A stretch of 64,000 nucleotides of DNA. Source: Bufo bufo. Taxonomy: Eukaryota > Chordata > Amphibia > Anura > Bufonidae. Of this stretch, positions 1-12,425 are shown piece by piece (within the stretch, counting starts at the first letter, position 1; each line of letters opens with the position of its first letter). The stretch spans positions 690,983,175 through 691,047,174 of the forward strand of contig NC_053391.1 of the NCBI RefSeq assembly GCF_905171765.1. The letters are read 5' to 3'. The notes under the pieces were generated by a model. That model had not been told where the DNA came from. It did not search any database and worked only from the letters and a program-made list of their open reading frames with translations. The position numbers were made by a program, and so were the translations under genes.

Positions 1-612
1 CCCATGGCAACGCTTGACACATGTGATAGGAAGGAGGGGGATTGGGAGCGACGCTCTGCCCTGCTGCTGTTGGGGATTGGAGCATGTCCATGAAGGAGAA
101 GCAGGTCGATAAGTGCCTGATGTGGGGACCTTGTTGCCGTGGTGCTGCCTTGCCGCAGAAAACATTGACCCAGTGGGCCACGAAAGACATGTACTGTCCA
201 TGCCCGCAATAGCTTCTCCAGGTGCCACTTTTATCAGACTATGAGATATGATGGTGGACTCCTTGGCCTCCCTCCCCTGCTCTGAATTTCGCGCGATATC
301 CCGCAGCCTGCACCGTCCTCTGATAGGCTGCAGGCACTAGGCCTGCAGCCTATCAGTGGAATGGGGAAGGGAGACGCCTCTCCCTCCCCTGCCCTGTCGC
401 AGAACATCTATCTATATCGCTGTCCTGAGGACGGCGATACAGATGACTATGGAGATGAGCACTTCCACAATGTAAGCGCTCATCTCCCTGTGCCCTGCCG
501 CCGCCCCCCACTTGTAACCAGGGCCGCGCCGCCAGAGCCATCGCTATTACATGGAGTCTGCAGTCACCAAAAAGCACACTTGGACAAAGAATTTATCTTT
601 TTGCCCAAGGAG
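1..612. other. Unclassified flank, no gene seen
   Basis: No convincing coding region. A 16-bp perfect inverted repeat (320-335 with 341-356, 5-nt loop) lies in GC-rich sequence and suggests a small foldback or old MITE. The last eight bases (605-612) are the left copy of the CCAAGGAG target duplication of the next element. Confidence 0.5.
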
Positions 613-1845
613 CAGGCCCGGCGCCACCAGTAAGGCGACTTAGGCAGTCGCCTAGGGCGCCATTTAGCAGGGGGCACCCTTTTGCGGTGTAAAAAAAAAG
701 AAAAAAAGTTGGTTATATAAGTTCGGGCGGCCGGCCGGTGGCGCCCCTCATGCTGCACCTCCTGAGCGCTTGCTGCTCTAAAGAATCTCCGGCCGCCGGC
801 TCAGTGCTGCGCAGCCTGCCTGCGCCTGCTATGTCTGCTCTGTGCTACTGCTGTTGTTAATGTAGCGTGGCCGAGCTCTGTTCGGTCCGCGGTACAGGAG
901 CTTTTGTTTCCTGTACCCGGCCGGACTGAAAGGAAGTGCTCACTTAGTGTGAGTGACAAAGGGGGGGGGGGGGTAAAATGAGAGTGACAAAGGGGGGGGG
1001 GGGGTAAAATGAGAGTGACAAAAGGGGGGGGGGGTAAAATGAGAGTGACAAGGGGGGGTGTAAAATAAGAGTGACAAGGGGGGGTAGAATGAGAGTGACA
1101 AGGGGGGTAGAATGAGAGTGACAAGGGGGGTAGAATGAGAGTGACAAGGGGGGGTAGAATGAGAGTGACAAGGGGGGTAGAATGAGAGTGACAAGGGGGG
1201 TAGAATGAGAGTGACAAGGGGGGTAGAATGAGAGTGATAAGGGAGGGGGGTAGAATGAGAGTGATAAGGGAGGGGGGGTAGAATGAGAGTGACAAGGGAG
1301 GGAGGGGGGAAGAGAGTGACAAGGGAGGGGGGGGAGTGACAAGGGAGGGAGGGGGGGAGAAGAGAGTGACAAGGGAGGGGGGGAGAGTGACAAGGGAGGG
1401 AGGGGGGAGAAGAGAGTGACAAGGGAGGGGGGGAGAGTGACAAGGAAGGGAGGGGGGAGAAGAGAGTGACAAGGGAGTCCCCAGAGCCAGACCAAGAGCC
1501 AGACTGGCACTAAGAGAATATGCCTATTCTTGTCCGCTATTGCGGACAAGAATAGGACATGTTCAATTTTTTTCAGGATTGGAATTGCGGATCCGGGTCC
1601 GCAATTCCGGATCGGGGCCGCACGTCGTGCGGCCCCATAGAAATGTATGGGTCCACAATTCCGTTCCGCAAAAATAGACAGCTACAAGAAGCTGGATTAA
1701 CCGTAAGGGAAACATAGCAGTTCTTTTAATTTAAAAGCTGAGAAAGGGGTGGAACATGATATGGGCAGATCATCTGATAAGGGAAAGGGGGGGGTCGGCA
1801 ATTTTTATCTTGCCTAGGGCGGCAAAAATCCTTGCACCGGCCCTG
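613..1845. mobile_element. Non-autonomous hAT element (MITE)
   Basis: The ends are CAGGCCCGGCGCC on the left and, reverse-complemented, CAGGGCCGGTGCAAGG on the right, typical of hAT termini. Perfect 8-bp target-site duplications CCAAGGAG flank it at 605-612 and 1846-1853, and 8 bp is the hAT signature length. The interior has no transposase; it holds a G-rich minisatellite and a short foldback around 1530-1560. The duplication fixes both ends exactly. Confidence 0.88.
945..1471. repeat. G-rich minisatellite, about 22-24 bp unit
   Basis: Tandem units built on GAGAGTGACAAGGGGGGTA with variable G-run length fill most of the interior of the hAT MITE. The unit shortens and loses AGAATGA toward the right end. 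Long proline/serine/leucine reading frames on the minus strand here are products of the repeat and not genes. Confidence 0.9.
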
Positions 1846-1853
1846 CCAAGGAG

Positions 1854-2532
1854 TCAGAGAAAGAAGCAGCATCAGCCAAAGTGAGGGTTGTGTCTTGGGG
1901 AAGAGTATATAAGAACCTTTAGAAGATGGGAGCGATATGTCAGGATGGCGTCACTCCTTAGCCAGGAGTGCATCATGAGGTCCTGAATGGCTGAAGATAG
2001 CCTTGTGCTCAGTTCAGATTTGGAATCCAAGCCAGAGTTTTCTCCCATGTGGTGATCAGAGGAGACTGAGGAGGAACAGGACCTATGAGGACAAACCCCA
2101 GGTCGTTTACGGGACCTGTCACTGGAGGCAGAGCATGCCCTGTCATCAGAGGACACAATGAGGGGGGAGACCGAAGCAGCTGCAATGTGGTAAGGCAAAT
2201 GCTCCACCATGGATTGGGAGAATCAAGCAAAGGTTACTGATGGCTTGTGAGAGGGAAGAGACCAATTTAGGAGGATTCAACTCGAGAATTGCAGGACCTG
2301 GGGCATCTTTGAAGGGTTTATTTGGGGGTCAGGCTATCCGCATGGAAGTTTTCTATCACAACAAGCACATGTGAAATATGTAGAGTTCCCAGGAGGCACG
2401 TGGTCTTTGGGTGTTTTTTCTTAGAAGAGGACATGGAGGCTAACAAAGGAGCCTGAAACAGAATAAAGTTAGCCAGAGGCTGCCTTACTGGATCCCTATT
2501 TGCTGTGTCCCAGAAGAGGTGCTGCAGCAGCT
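1854..2532 (-). other. Unclassified sequence with a minus-strand open frame
   Basis: A 112-codon minus-strand frame (1872-2210) encodes a Ser/Asp-rich, low-hydrophobicity product with repeated SSD motifs. I do not recognise it. It could be the amino-terminal part of a retroelement ORF1 or an old repeat. The same unit was probably continuous with the sequence at 23394 onward before the T2 MITE inserted at TTAA 2533-2536. Confidence 0.3.
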
Positions 2533-2536
2533 TTAA

Positions 2537-2598
2537 AGGGAATCTGTCACCTCCTTTTAGCATTTTAAGCTGTCTCCATCGCCATGTTCACTAAAGTA
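2537..2598. mobile_element. T2/Kolobok-type foldback MITE, left fragment
   Basis: Begins AGGGAATCTGTCACC right after TTAA (2533-2536), matching the T2-family rule of TTAA target plus AGG-type ends. It breaks off after GTTCACTAAAGTA where the Penelope insertion begins, and resumes at 22630. The inverted-repeat partner of this fragment is at about 23330-23389. Confidence 0.85.
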
Positions 2599-4590
2599 TA
2601 AATAATTGAGATGGGGCACACTCTAAAAGTATAGGGATCTTTATTAACATGTAACACTATTTATCACAATACAATATGGTATCAGCATATATAAGAATAA
2701 ATATAGAATAAAAGAGCAGCAGATAAATACTGTTAACAATATTAAAATAGTGGGTTTAAAAGGCAACAATAAATAAATACAAAGTAAGAATATATAGTCA
2801 GATAATATAATTTAATATAACTATGGATCCCAATAAATTATGATGTGGAGTTCATATATTCAATAATAAGTTGAACTGTTCAGTAATGATCATACCAATT
2901 TGCAATAATGACCATACAAGTAATCCACTGATCGTACTTGGTATATTATTCCATAAATTTTTGTTGCGGTAATGCAAGTAATCCTCTCCAGCAGACAGTC
3001 CTTAATCACAACTGTTAACAATAGTCAGTATCCCAAGCGTATTCAGCCTGAAGACAGTTCTTAATCACAACTGTTAACAATAGTAAATATTTCAAGCGTA
3101 TTCAGCCTGAAGGTTTTGTTGAGCAATAATCTGGCTGTTCATACGCACAGCGGCGTCCCGCTGTATTTGCTATGAGAAGCGATCGCTTGGAAGAAATGTG
3201 CAAGATCTTACCCGAGGGTTTAGATGTACTGGATAATGAGCTCTCGACTCGGCGTGTCTGTCTTGTCTCCGGTCTCAAGAGCTGATGTCCAAGTTTGAAT
3301 TTTGGCGCCAGTGGAGTGTGTTTGCTACACGAGGTATGAACCGGTCGTATAGTAGCGTTTAAATCACTGCGGCAATTCGTTGGTTTGGACGGCAATCTTC
3401 CAGGCTTCCTCGGTCTTGCAGGGTCTCTCTTCCCAATGGGGGGATTAACACCAGACGCGTTTCGGGGATTTAAAGAATGACCCCTTCCTCAGTGGTTAGC
3501 ATCCCCCTACTTGTGCTCCATCTTTATAGTGAATAAGGGATGCAGGAAAGGACTGGTTTGGAATCCAGGATTTTTAGGGATTGGGATCCAGAAGAATTAT
3601 TCCTAAGTTTAAGCACATTTTAACTATCGCAGGTAGCAGAAGTTTAAACACATATATAAGGTAATATTTCTTGTATCGGCTGTCCTATCCCAATAATGGT
3701 AAGAGTTATTACAAACAAAGTTGATTAATACATTATATAAGAAAAGAATAAATATAAAATTGAATAGAACTAGGGAAAATACATCAGAAAGGGTCTTTAA
3801 AATAACAATATAAAAACATCCATATATAGGCATATCAATGGGTGGAAATAACACATCTCTACTATCACAAAGTTCAAAGTTTCCTTTTAAAATCACTTTA
3901 TAAAAAGCACATTAGTATCGCCTATATGTCAGTGCGACTTCAGTGTATATCTGAGATGTTTTTTTCTTTCTTTCTTAAAAGGTCGGGTAATTGTTTCAGT
4001 GTATAAGCATTTATATTACATTGGTCACTGATGCGGTTATAGCGGTGATTAACTGTTATATAATAGGGTTTTCTTACCCATATAGTCACATACTATAAAA
4101 ACGCATCAGAATGATGTACAGTTGTGGTACTGGGTACATGTTGAGAGACATTTTTATGGGAAATATCAGGGGCATCTAAACATAAAGTGTCAGAGGTATC
4201 TCGGTAATAATAGTATACTTCCGTATATACATATTCATTCAATTATCCAATGAGTTCTATAGGAATAGTCTACAAAAAACGTCTATGATTTCAATGCGGT
4301 TCTGGTGCGTTTGAATTTTACCAAAACATTTTTTGGCAATTTTTTAGACTTTTTTTGTATTTTTTTAATTTTTTAATTTTTTTTTTAATAATACCTTCTT
4401 CGGATCTTTGCGGTATTTCATTACTATTTGTGTGGCTGTAGATAAAACTTACAATCAATCTTATAGTGTGTTCTCCAAAAGTAAATATTATGAAAACCGC
4501 ACCAGAAGCGTGCGGTCTGAGTGCGGTTCAATACACTGCTCTGGATTCCTATTGTTATACAGATGTTCCTTCTTGATGTATTCTGTATTT
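2599..4590 (-). repeat. PLE pseudo-LTR, copy i (3' side of left element)
   Basis: Reverse complement of 20596-22515. It carries two tandem copies of a ~56-bp module (about 3000-3115) and an intact hammerhead ribozyme at 3439-3507. Short frames of 90 and 97 codons inside it recur in all pseudo-LTR copies because the DNA is duplicated; I see no domain in them. Confidence 0.85.
3439..3507 (-). ncRNA. Hammerhead ribozyme i
   Basis: On the minus strand: stem I GGGGGAT/ATCCCCC plus CCA/TGG around an internal loop; core CTGAGGA; stem II GGGG/CCCC with a 13-nt loop; core GAAA; minimal self-complementary stem III ACG/CGT; predicted cleavage after GTC. All conserved core bases (CUGANGA, GAAA) are present. 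Hammerheads with tiny stem III are established in Penelope-like elements and usually act as dimers. Confidence 0.85.
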
Positions 4591-4682
4591 CTGCCGAATT
4601 AGTGGATGGGGGCCAAATGTAGAGGAAAAACTGTGCGACTCTGAAATATCGCACAGTTCATCATCGACAGATGGCACCCATC

Positions 4683-6604
4683 CTATAGGAAGCCGAACAG
4701 TTCAAAGTCCGCATTCAGCCCGGACGGTTGTACTGTGTTTAATTCAAAAATTCGTTTTGATTCTAGGCGTGACATTTTCTCAACATGGTTGCCACCCCTC
4801 CAGTCCTTTTGTATTTTATCTATTGCTGAAAATTTCAAGCAAGAGGGATCTTGATTATGTTTTATTTTAAAATGGTATGACAGTGAATGATTTTCAAAAC
4901 CCTTTTTTATGTTACCGATGTGTTCTGCAATGCGTTTTTTCAACGTTCTTTTTGTTCTTCCCACATACTGGAGCTTACAGGGACATTCAATCACGTAAAT
5001 CACATCCTCTGTGCTGCAGGTGAGAAACTCATTGATTTTGTGACAATGTTTATTTGTTGTTGATATGATTTCCGTTGTTTTTTTAGGGAATGAAGTTAAT
5101 CTGCAATTACCGCATCTGCCGCAACGATGGAAGCCCTTAATATCCGCCCAAGATTGGATACTTGCCGTATGGTTTTTCTTTATTTTTTGGACGGTAGGTG
5201 CAATTTTGATACTTAAATTGGGGGCCTTGGTGAACACAATTTTAGGTTTGACTGGTATCAATGCACTCAATATCTTATCCTTTTTTTTTAGTAAATGCCA
5301 GTGTTTATTGACTATAGACTGGATTTTCCTAAAGTCCCCATTGAAGGGCAAAATCAAACGCAAATTAGAATCCATTTGTTCAGCTTTTTTGTTTTGTTTA
5401 GCTTTTTTGTCAATGAAAAATTCCTCCCTGTTCATTTCTTTAACTTTGCTGAGAGCCACATCCAGAATCTCTATGGGATATTTTTTCTTTAAGAATTGCT
5501 CTGTCATAGTTTTAGCTTCTTTTTCAAATTCCTCATTTTGTGTACAGTTCCGTTTTGCTCTCTGTAACTGTCCCTGCGGAATATTGATCAGCCAGTTAGG
5601 GAGATGACAGCTGTTAAATAAGATATAACTATTACAAGCTGTCGGTTTCACGTAAGTTGTACATTGTAATTTGCCTCCTTGATTTAAAATCCGTAAGTCT
5701 AAAAATTCCAAGGATATTTGGCTGGCATTTCCTGTAAAAGTCAAATTCCACTCATTTACGTTAATATCACTTAAAAATTGTTTCAGGGAGTCCCTATCTC
5801 CCTGCCAGACAAAGAATATGTCATCAATATACCTTTGCCAGAGCACCAGGCTCGTCCCCAGCTTGGGTTGAATATTTTCGTATTCCCACTGAGCCATAAA
5901 TAGATTCGCATAACTGGGGGCGAACCTGGTGCCCATGGCTGTTCCTTGTGTCTGTATATAAAAATCTCCTCCAAAATTAAAATAGTTATGGGTCAAAATA
6001 AAATCTATTGCCTCAACCACATATTCAATTTGCGTTTGATTTAAAATGCCCTCCATTGTCAGTTGAGATACAACTGACTTTTTGCCTAATTCATGTTTAA
6101 TCACGGTGTAGAGTGACTGAACGTCAAGGGTACCCATGATCCAGTTTTCATTAAAATCCAATGTTTCAATAATTTTTATGATCTGTGTCGTATCCTTGAC
6201 GTATGAGGGGACTTGTTTGACTCTAGATTGTAGTATCACATCTACATATTTAGATAAATTTGTAGTCAGTGATCCGATCCCTGATATAATCGGACGGCCA
6301 GGTGGGTTGACTTTATCTTTATGAACCTTGCGCAGGCAATAAAATACAGGGATACGTGGGGACCCATTGATTAAAAAATTCTGCTCATCTTCATTTAAAA
6401 TTCAGATTTCTCTACCTTTGGCACATAGTATTTTCAATTCTGCTAAAAAAGGTTCAGTAGGATCGTTTGGGAGTTTTCTATACGTACTGTTATCTGAAAG
6501 TTGGCGTAGACATTCAGAGTTGTATTTCTCTAAATCCTGCACCACTATAGCTCCACTTTTATCCGCGGGGCGGATAACAATATTCTCTTCTTTTTGTAAT
6601 TCCT
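4683..6604 (-). pseudogene. PLE reverse transcriptase + GIY-YIG, left copy, C-terminal part
   Basis: Encodes the catalytic part of a Penelope reverse transcriptase. RT motifs include QGTAMGTRFAPSYANLFMAQ and the active-site YIDD (LWQRYIDDIFF). A Cys cluster (HRCGRCGNCRL) precedes the GIY-YIG endonuclease, seen as IYVIECPCKLQYVGRTKRTL followed by EHIGN. The 518-codon frame 4683-6239 is continuous upstream to 6604 except for one in-frame TGA (6402-6404), also present in the right copy. Translation upstream is cut by two TTAA elements at 6609-12425; the N-terminus resumes at 12430. The body is therefore dead in cis. The product would act in the nucleus by nicking target DNA and priming cDNA synthesis. 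Confidence 0.88.
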
Positions 6605-7079
6605 TTAACCACTTCAGCCCCCAGTGCTTAAACACCCTGAAAGACCAGGCCACTTTTTACACTTCTGACCTACACTACTTTCACAGTTTATTGCTCGGTC
6701 ATGCAACTTACCACCCAAATGAATTTTACCTCCTTTTCTTCTCACTAATAGAGCTTTCATTTGGTGGTATTTCATTGCTGCTGACATTTTTACTTTTTTT
6801 GTTATTAATCGAAATTTAACGATTTTTTTGCAAAAAAATGACATTTTTCACTTTCAGTTGTAAAATTTTGCAAAAAAAACGAGATCCATATAGAAATTTT
6901 GCTCTAAATTTATAGTTCTACATGTCTTTGATAAAAAAAAAATGTTTGGGTAAAAAAAAATGGTTTGGGTAAAAGTTATAGCGTTTACAAACTATGGTAC
7001 AAAAATGTGAATTTCCGCTTTTTGAAGCAGCTCTGACTTTCTGAGCACCTGTCATGTTTCCTGAGGTTCTACAATGCCC

Positions 7080-9830
7080 AGACAGTACAAACACCCCACA
7101 AATGACCCCATTTCGGAAAGTACACACCCTAAGATATTCGCTGATGGGCATAGTGAGTTCATAGAACTTTTTATTTTTTGTCACAAGTTAGCGGAAAATG
7201 ATGATTTTTTTTATTTATTTTTTTCTTACAAAGTCTCATATTCCACTAACTTGTGACAAAAAATAAAAACTTCTATGAACTCACTATGCCCATCACGAAA
7301 TACCTTGGGGTCTCTTCTTTCCAAAATGGGGTCACTTGTGGGGTAGTTATACTGCCCTGGCATTCTAGGGGCCCAAATGTGTGGTAAGGAGTTTGAAATC
7401 AAATTCTGTAAAAAATGACCGGTGAAATCCGAAAGGTGCTCTTTGGAATATGGGCCCCTTTGCCCACCTAGGCTGCAAAAAAGTGTCACACATCTGGTAT
7501 CCCCGTACTCAGGAGAAGTTGAGGAATGTGTTTTGGGGTGTCTTTTTACATATACCCATGCTGGGTGAGATAAATATCTTGGTCAAATGCCAACTTTGTA
7601 TAAAAAAATGGGAAAAGTTGTCTTTTGCCAAGATATTTCTCTCACCCAGCATGGGTATATGTAAAATGACACCCCAAAACACATTCCCCACCTTCTCCTG
7701 AGTACGGCAATACCAGATGTGTGACACTTTTTTGCAGCCTAGGTGGGCAAAGGGGCCCATATTCCAAAGAGCACCTTTCGGATTTCACAGGTCATTTTTT
7801 ACAGAATTTGATTTCAAACTCCTTACCACACATTTGGGCCCCTAGAATGCCAGGGCAGTATAACTACCCCACAAGTGACCCCATTTTGGAAAGAAGAGAC
7901 CCCAAGGTATTCCGTGAGGGGCATGGCAAGTTCCTAGAATTTTTTATTTTTTGTCACAAGTTAGTGGAAAATGATGATTTTTTTTTTTTTTTTTTTTTTC
8001 ATACAAAGTCTCATATTCCACTAACTTGTGACAAAAAATAAAAACTTCCATGAACTCACTATGCCCATCAGTGAATACCTTGGGGTCTCTTCTTTCCAAA
8101 ATGGGGTCACTTGTGGGGTAGTTATACTGCCCTGGCATTCTAGGGGCCCAAATGTGTGGTAAGGAGTTTGAAATCAAATTCTGTAAAAAATGACCTGTGA
8201 AATCCGAAAGGTGCTCTTTGGAATATGGGCCCCTTTGCCCACCTAGGCTGCAAAAAAGTGTCACACATCTGGTATCGCCGTACTCAGGAGAAGTTGGGGA
8301 ATGTGTTTTGGGGTGTCATTTTACATATACCCATGCTGGGTGAGAGAAATATCTTGGTCAAATGACAACTTTGTATAAAAAAAATGGAAAAGTTGTCTTT
8401 TGCCAAGATATTTCTCTCACCCAGCATGGGTATATGTAAAATGACACCCCAAAACACATTCCCCACCTTCTCCTGAGTACGGCAATACCAGATGTGTGAC
8501 ACTTTTTTGCAGCCTAGGTGGGCAAAGGGGCCCATATTCCAAAGAGCACCTTTCGGATTTCACAGGTCATTTTTTACAGAATTTGATTTCAAACTCCTTA
8601 CCACACATTTGGGCCCCTAGAATGCCAGGGCAGTATAACTACCCCACAAGTGACCCCATTTTGGAAAGAAGAGACCCCAAGGTATTCGCTGATGGGCATA
8701 GTGAGTTCATGGAAGTTTTTATTTTTTGTCACAAGTTAGTGGAATATGAGACTTTGTATGAAAAAAAAAAAAAAAAAAAATCAGCATTTTCCACTAACTT
8801 GTGACAAAAAATAAAAAATTCTAGGAACTCGCCATGCCCCTCACGGAATACCTTTGGGGGTCTTCTTTCCAAAATGGGGTCACTTGTGGGGTAGTTATAC
8901 TGCCCTGGCATTTTCCAGGGGCCCTAATGTGTGGTAAGTAGGTAAATGACCTGTAAAATCCTAAAGGTGCTCTTTGGAATATGGGCCCCTTTGCCCACCT
9001 AGGCTGCAAAAAAGTGTCACACATCTGGTATCTCCGTACTCGGGAGAAGTTGGGGAATGTGTTTTGGGGTGTCATTTTACATATACCCTTGCTGGGTGAG
9101 AGAAATATCTTGGCAAAAGACAACTTTTCCCATTTTTTTATACAAAGTTGGCATTTGACCAAGATATTTCTCTCACCCAGCATGGGTATATGTAAAATGA
9201 TACCCCAAAACACATTCCCCAACTTCTTCTGAGTACGGCGATACCAGATGTGTGACACTTTTATGCAGCCTAGATGCGCAAAGGTGCCCAAATTCCTTTT
9301 AGGAGGGCATTTTTAGACATTTGGATACCAGACTTCTTCTCACGCTTTGGGGCCCCTAGAATGCCAGGGCAGTATAAATACCCCACATGTGACCCCATTT
9401 TGGAAAGAAGACACCCCAAGGTATTCAATGAGGGGCATGGCGAGTTCATAGAATTTTTTTTTTTTTGGCACAAGTTAGCGGAAATTGATATTTTTAATTT
9501 TTTTCTCACAAAGTCTCCCGTTCCGCTAACTTGGGACAAAAATTTCAATCTTTCATGGACTCAATATGCCCCTCACGGAATACCTGGGGGTGTCTTCTTT
9601 ACGAAATGGGGTCACATGTGGGGTATTTATACTGCCCTGGCATTCTAGGGGCCCTAAAGCGTGAGAAGAAGTCTGGAATATAAATGTCTAAAAAATTTTA
9701 CGCATTTGGTTTCCGTGAGGGGTATGGTGAGTTCATGTGAGATTTTATTTTTTGACACAAGTTAGTGGAATATGAGACTTTGTAAGAAAAAAAAAAAAAT
9801 TCCGCTAACTTGGGCCAAAAAAATGTCTGA
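7080..9830. repeat. Alternating inverted-repeat modules
   Basis: The same ~250-450-bp module, with frames such as MTLFCSLGGQRGPYSKEHLS and MGPFAHLGCKKVSHIWY, recurs at least six times in alternating orientation, joined by A/T-homopolymer turnarounds (around 7220, 7605, 7985, 8380, 8765, 9120, 9490). Each pair can fold into a long hairpin. The frames are repeat by-products. Confidence 0.85.
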
Positions 9831-9835
9831 ATGGA

Positions 9836-10010
9836 GCCTTACAGGGGGGTGATCAATGACAGGGGGGGTGATCAATGACAGGGGGTGGTGATCAATGACA
9901 GGGGGTGGTGATCAATGACAGGGGGGTGATCAATGACAGGGGGGGTGATCAATGACAGGGGGGGTGATCAATGACAGGGGGGTGATCAGGGAGTCTATAT
10001 GGGGTGATCA
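9836..10010. repeat. 18-20-bp minisatellite
   Basis: Tandem GGGGGGTGATCAATGACA units with small length changes lead directly into the 173/191-bp array, whose units also contain this motif. Confidence 0.85.
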
Positions 10011-11260
10011 CCACAGTCATTGATCACGCCCCTGTAAGGCTTCATTCAGACGTCCGGATGCGTTTTGCGGATCCGATCCATCTATCAGTGGATCCGTAAA
10101 AATCATGCGGACGTCTGAATGGAGCTTTACAGGGGGGTAATCAATGACAGGGGGGTAATCAATGACAGGGGGGTGATCAGGGAGTCTATATGGGGTGATC
10201 ACCACAGTCATTGATCACGCCCCTGTAAGGCTTCATTCAGACGTCCGGATGCATTTTGCGGATCCGATCCATCTATCAGTGCATCCGTAAAAATCATGCG
10301 GACGTCTGAATGGAGCTTTACAGGGGGGTAATCAATGACAGGGGGGTGATCAGGGAGTCTATATGGGGTGATCACCACAGTCATTGATCACGCCCCTGTA
10401 AGGCTTCATTCAGACGTCCGGATGCATTTTGCGGATCCGATCCATCTATCAGTGCATCCGTAAAAATCATGCGGACGTCTGAATGGAGCTTTACAGGGGG
10501 GTAATCAATGACAGGGGGGTGATCAGGGAGTCTATATGGGGTGATCACCACAGTCATTGATCACGCCCCTGTAAGGCTTCATTCAGACGTCCGGATGCAT
10601 TTTGCGGATCCGATCCATCTATCAGTGCATCCGTAAAAATCATGCGGACGTCTGAATGGAGCTTTACAGGGGGGTAATCAATGACAGGGGGGTGATCAGG
10701 GAGTCTATATGGGGTGATCACCACAGTCATTGATCACGCCCCTGTAAGGCTTCATTCAGACGTCCGGATGCATTTTGCGGATCCGATCCATCTATCAGTG
10801 CATCCGTAAAAATCATGCGGACGTCTGAATGGAGCTTTACAGGGGGGTAATCAATGACAGGGGGGTGATCAGGGAGTCTATATGGGGTGATCACCACAGT
10901 CATTGATCATGCCCCTGTAAGGCTTCATTCAGACGTCCGGATGCGTTTTGCGGATCCGATCCATCTATCAGTGGATCCGTAAAAATCATGCGGACGTCTG
11001 AATGGAGCTTTACAGGGGGGTAATCAATGACAGGGGGGTAATCAATGACAGGGGGGTGATCAGGGAGTCTATATGGGGTGATCACCACAGTCATTGATCA
11101 TGCCCCTGTAAGGCTTCATTCAGACGTCCGGATGCGTTTTGCGGATCGGATCCATCTATCAGTGGATCCGTAAAAATCATGCGGACATCTGAATGGAGCT
11201 TTACAGGGGGGTGATCAATGACAAGGGTGTAATCAATGACAAGGGGGTGATCAGGGAGTC
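10011..11260. repeat. 173/191-bp tandem array, about 7 copies
   Basis: The word CCACAGTCATTGATCA recurs at 10011, 10202, 10375, 10548, 10721, 10894 and 11085, giving spacings of 191, 173, 173, 173, 173 and 191. The 191-bp form has one extra 18-bp GGGGGGTAATCAATGACA unit. Each unit holds the inverted pair GACGTCCGGATGC / GCGGACGTC. High copy similarity implies recent expansion. Confidence 0.9.
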
Positions 11261-11684
11261 TATATGGGGTGATCAGGGGTGATCAGGGGCTAATAAGGGG
11301 TTAATAAGTGACAGGGGGGGGGTGTAGTGTAGTGTAGTGGTGCTTGGTGCTACTTTACTGAGCTACCTGTGTCCTCTGGTGGTCGATCCAAACAAAGGGG
11401 ACCACCAGAGGACCAGGTAGCAGGTATATTAGACGCTGTTATCAAAACAGCGTCTAATATACCTGTTAGGGGTTAAAAAAAACACATCTCCAGCCTGCCA
11501 GCGAACGATCGCCGCTGGCAGGCTGGAGATCAACTCTCTTACCGTCCGTTCCTGTGAGCGCGCGCGCCTGTGTGCGCGCGTTCACAGGAAATCTCGGCCA
11601 TCGCGAGATGACGCATATATGCGTGACTCTGCGCAGGGCTGCCACCTCCGGAACGCGATCCTGCGTTAGGCGGTCCGGAGGTGG
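11261..11684. other. Right subterminal part of TTAA element
   Basis: Contains two strong hairpins, one in the AGACGCTGTTATCAAAACAGCGTCT region near 11430 and one in CCAGCCTGCCAGC/GCTGGCAGGCTGG near 11490-11530, and an alternating GCGCGCGC stretch. No gene seen. Confidence 0.6.
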
Positions 11685-11688
11685 TTAA

Positions 11689-12425
11689 AGGGTTTCTGTC
11701 ACCCTGCAAAACTCTTTTTTTTTTTTTGGGATAGTTAGATTGCTCATAGTGCGATATAGCAGAATATAATGCTCTTACTTACTTTAATGCGGCCGATTCT
11801 TTATAAAACGAACTTTTATAATATGTTAATGAGGGCTCTACCAGCAAGTAGGGCGTCTACTTGCTGGTAGCTGCTGCAGAAATCCGCCCCCTCGCCGTGT
11901 TGATTGACAGGGCCAGCCGTGATCTCCTCCTCCGGCCGGCCCTGTCAGTAATTCAAAAATCGCGCGCCTCGCGTCATTCGGCGCAGGCGCTCTGAGATGA
12001 GGAGGCTCGTATTCTCAGCACTCCCTCAGTGCGCCTGCGCCGATGACGTCTTCTCTTTCGGTGATGTCATCGGCGCAGGCGCACTGAGGGAGTGCTGAGG
12101 ATACGAGCCTCCTCATCTCAGAGCGCCTGTGCCGAATGACGCGAGGCGCGCGATTTTTGAATTACTGACAGGGCCGGCCGGAGGAGGAGATCACGGCTGG
12201 CCCTGTCAATCAACACGGCGAGGGGGCGGATTTCTGCAGCAGCTACCAGCAAGTAGACGCCCTACTTGCTGGTAGAGCCCTCATTAACATATTATAAAAG
12301 TTCGTTTTATAAAGAATCGGCCGCATTAAAGTAAGTAAGAGCATTATATTCTGCTATATCGCACTATGAGCAATCTAACTATCCCAAAAAAAAAAATATG
12401 AGTTTTGCAGGGTGACAGAAACCCT
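11689..12425. mobile_element. T2/Kolobok-like foldback MITE
   Basis: Ends AGGGTTTCTGTCACCCTGCA in inverted orientation, with TTAA at 11685-11688 and 12426-12429. Almost the whole element is palindromic: the left arm (from 11689) pairs with the right arm (to 12425) around the centre near 12055. It has no coding capacity. It shares the middle TTAA with the element to its left. Confidence 0.85.

Larger units (their letters stand above)
6609..11684. mobile_element. TTAA-flanked non-autonomous element with expanded interior
   Basis: Starts CCACTTCAGCCCCCAG after TTAA 6605-6608 and ends ...CGGTCCGGAGGTGG before TTAA 11685-11688; the ends read CCACTTC and CCACCTC from outside in. TTAA targets fit piggyBac or Kolobok families, and I cannot choose between them. 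It has no transposase. The interior holds alternating inverted modules (about 7080-9830), an 18-bp minisatellite, a 173/191-bp satellite-like array, and two hairpins near 11400-11530. It interrupts the left PLE RT frame. Confidence 0.75.

Noticed and set aside
801..1549. Three overlapping long Pro/Ser/Leu-rich frames on the minus strand
   Set aside because: They are translations of the G-rich minisatellite in different phases, with no start context or domain.
3102..3395. 97-codon frame repeated in all four PLE pseudo-LTRs (also the 90-codon frame)
   Set aside because: Recurrence is explained by the DNA duplication, the codons show no domain, and the frame overlaps non-coding ribozyme-linked sequence.
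10011..11260. Possible CRISPR-like array
   Set aside because: Units are contiguous 173/191-bp tandem repeats with no variable spacers, in an evident eukaryotic transposon context.
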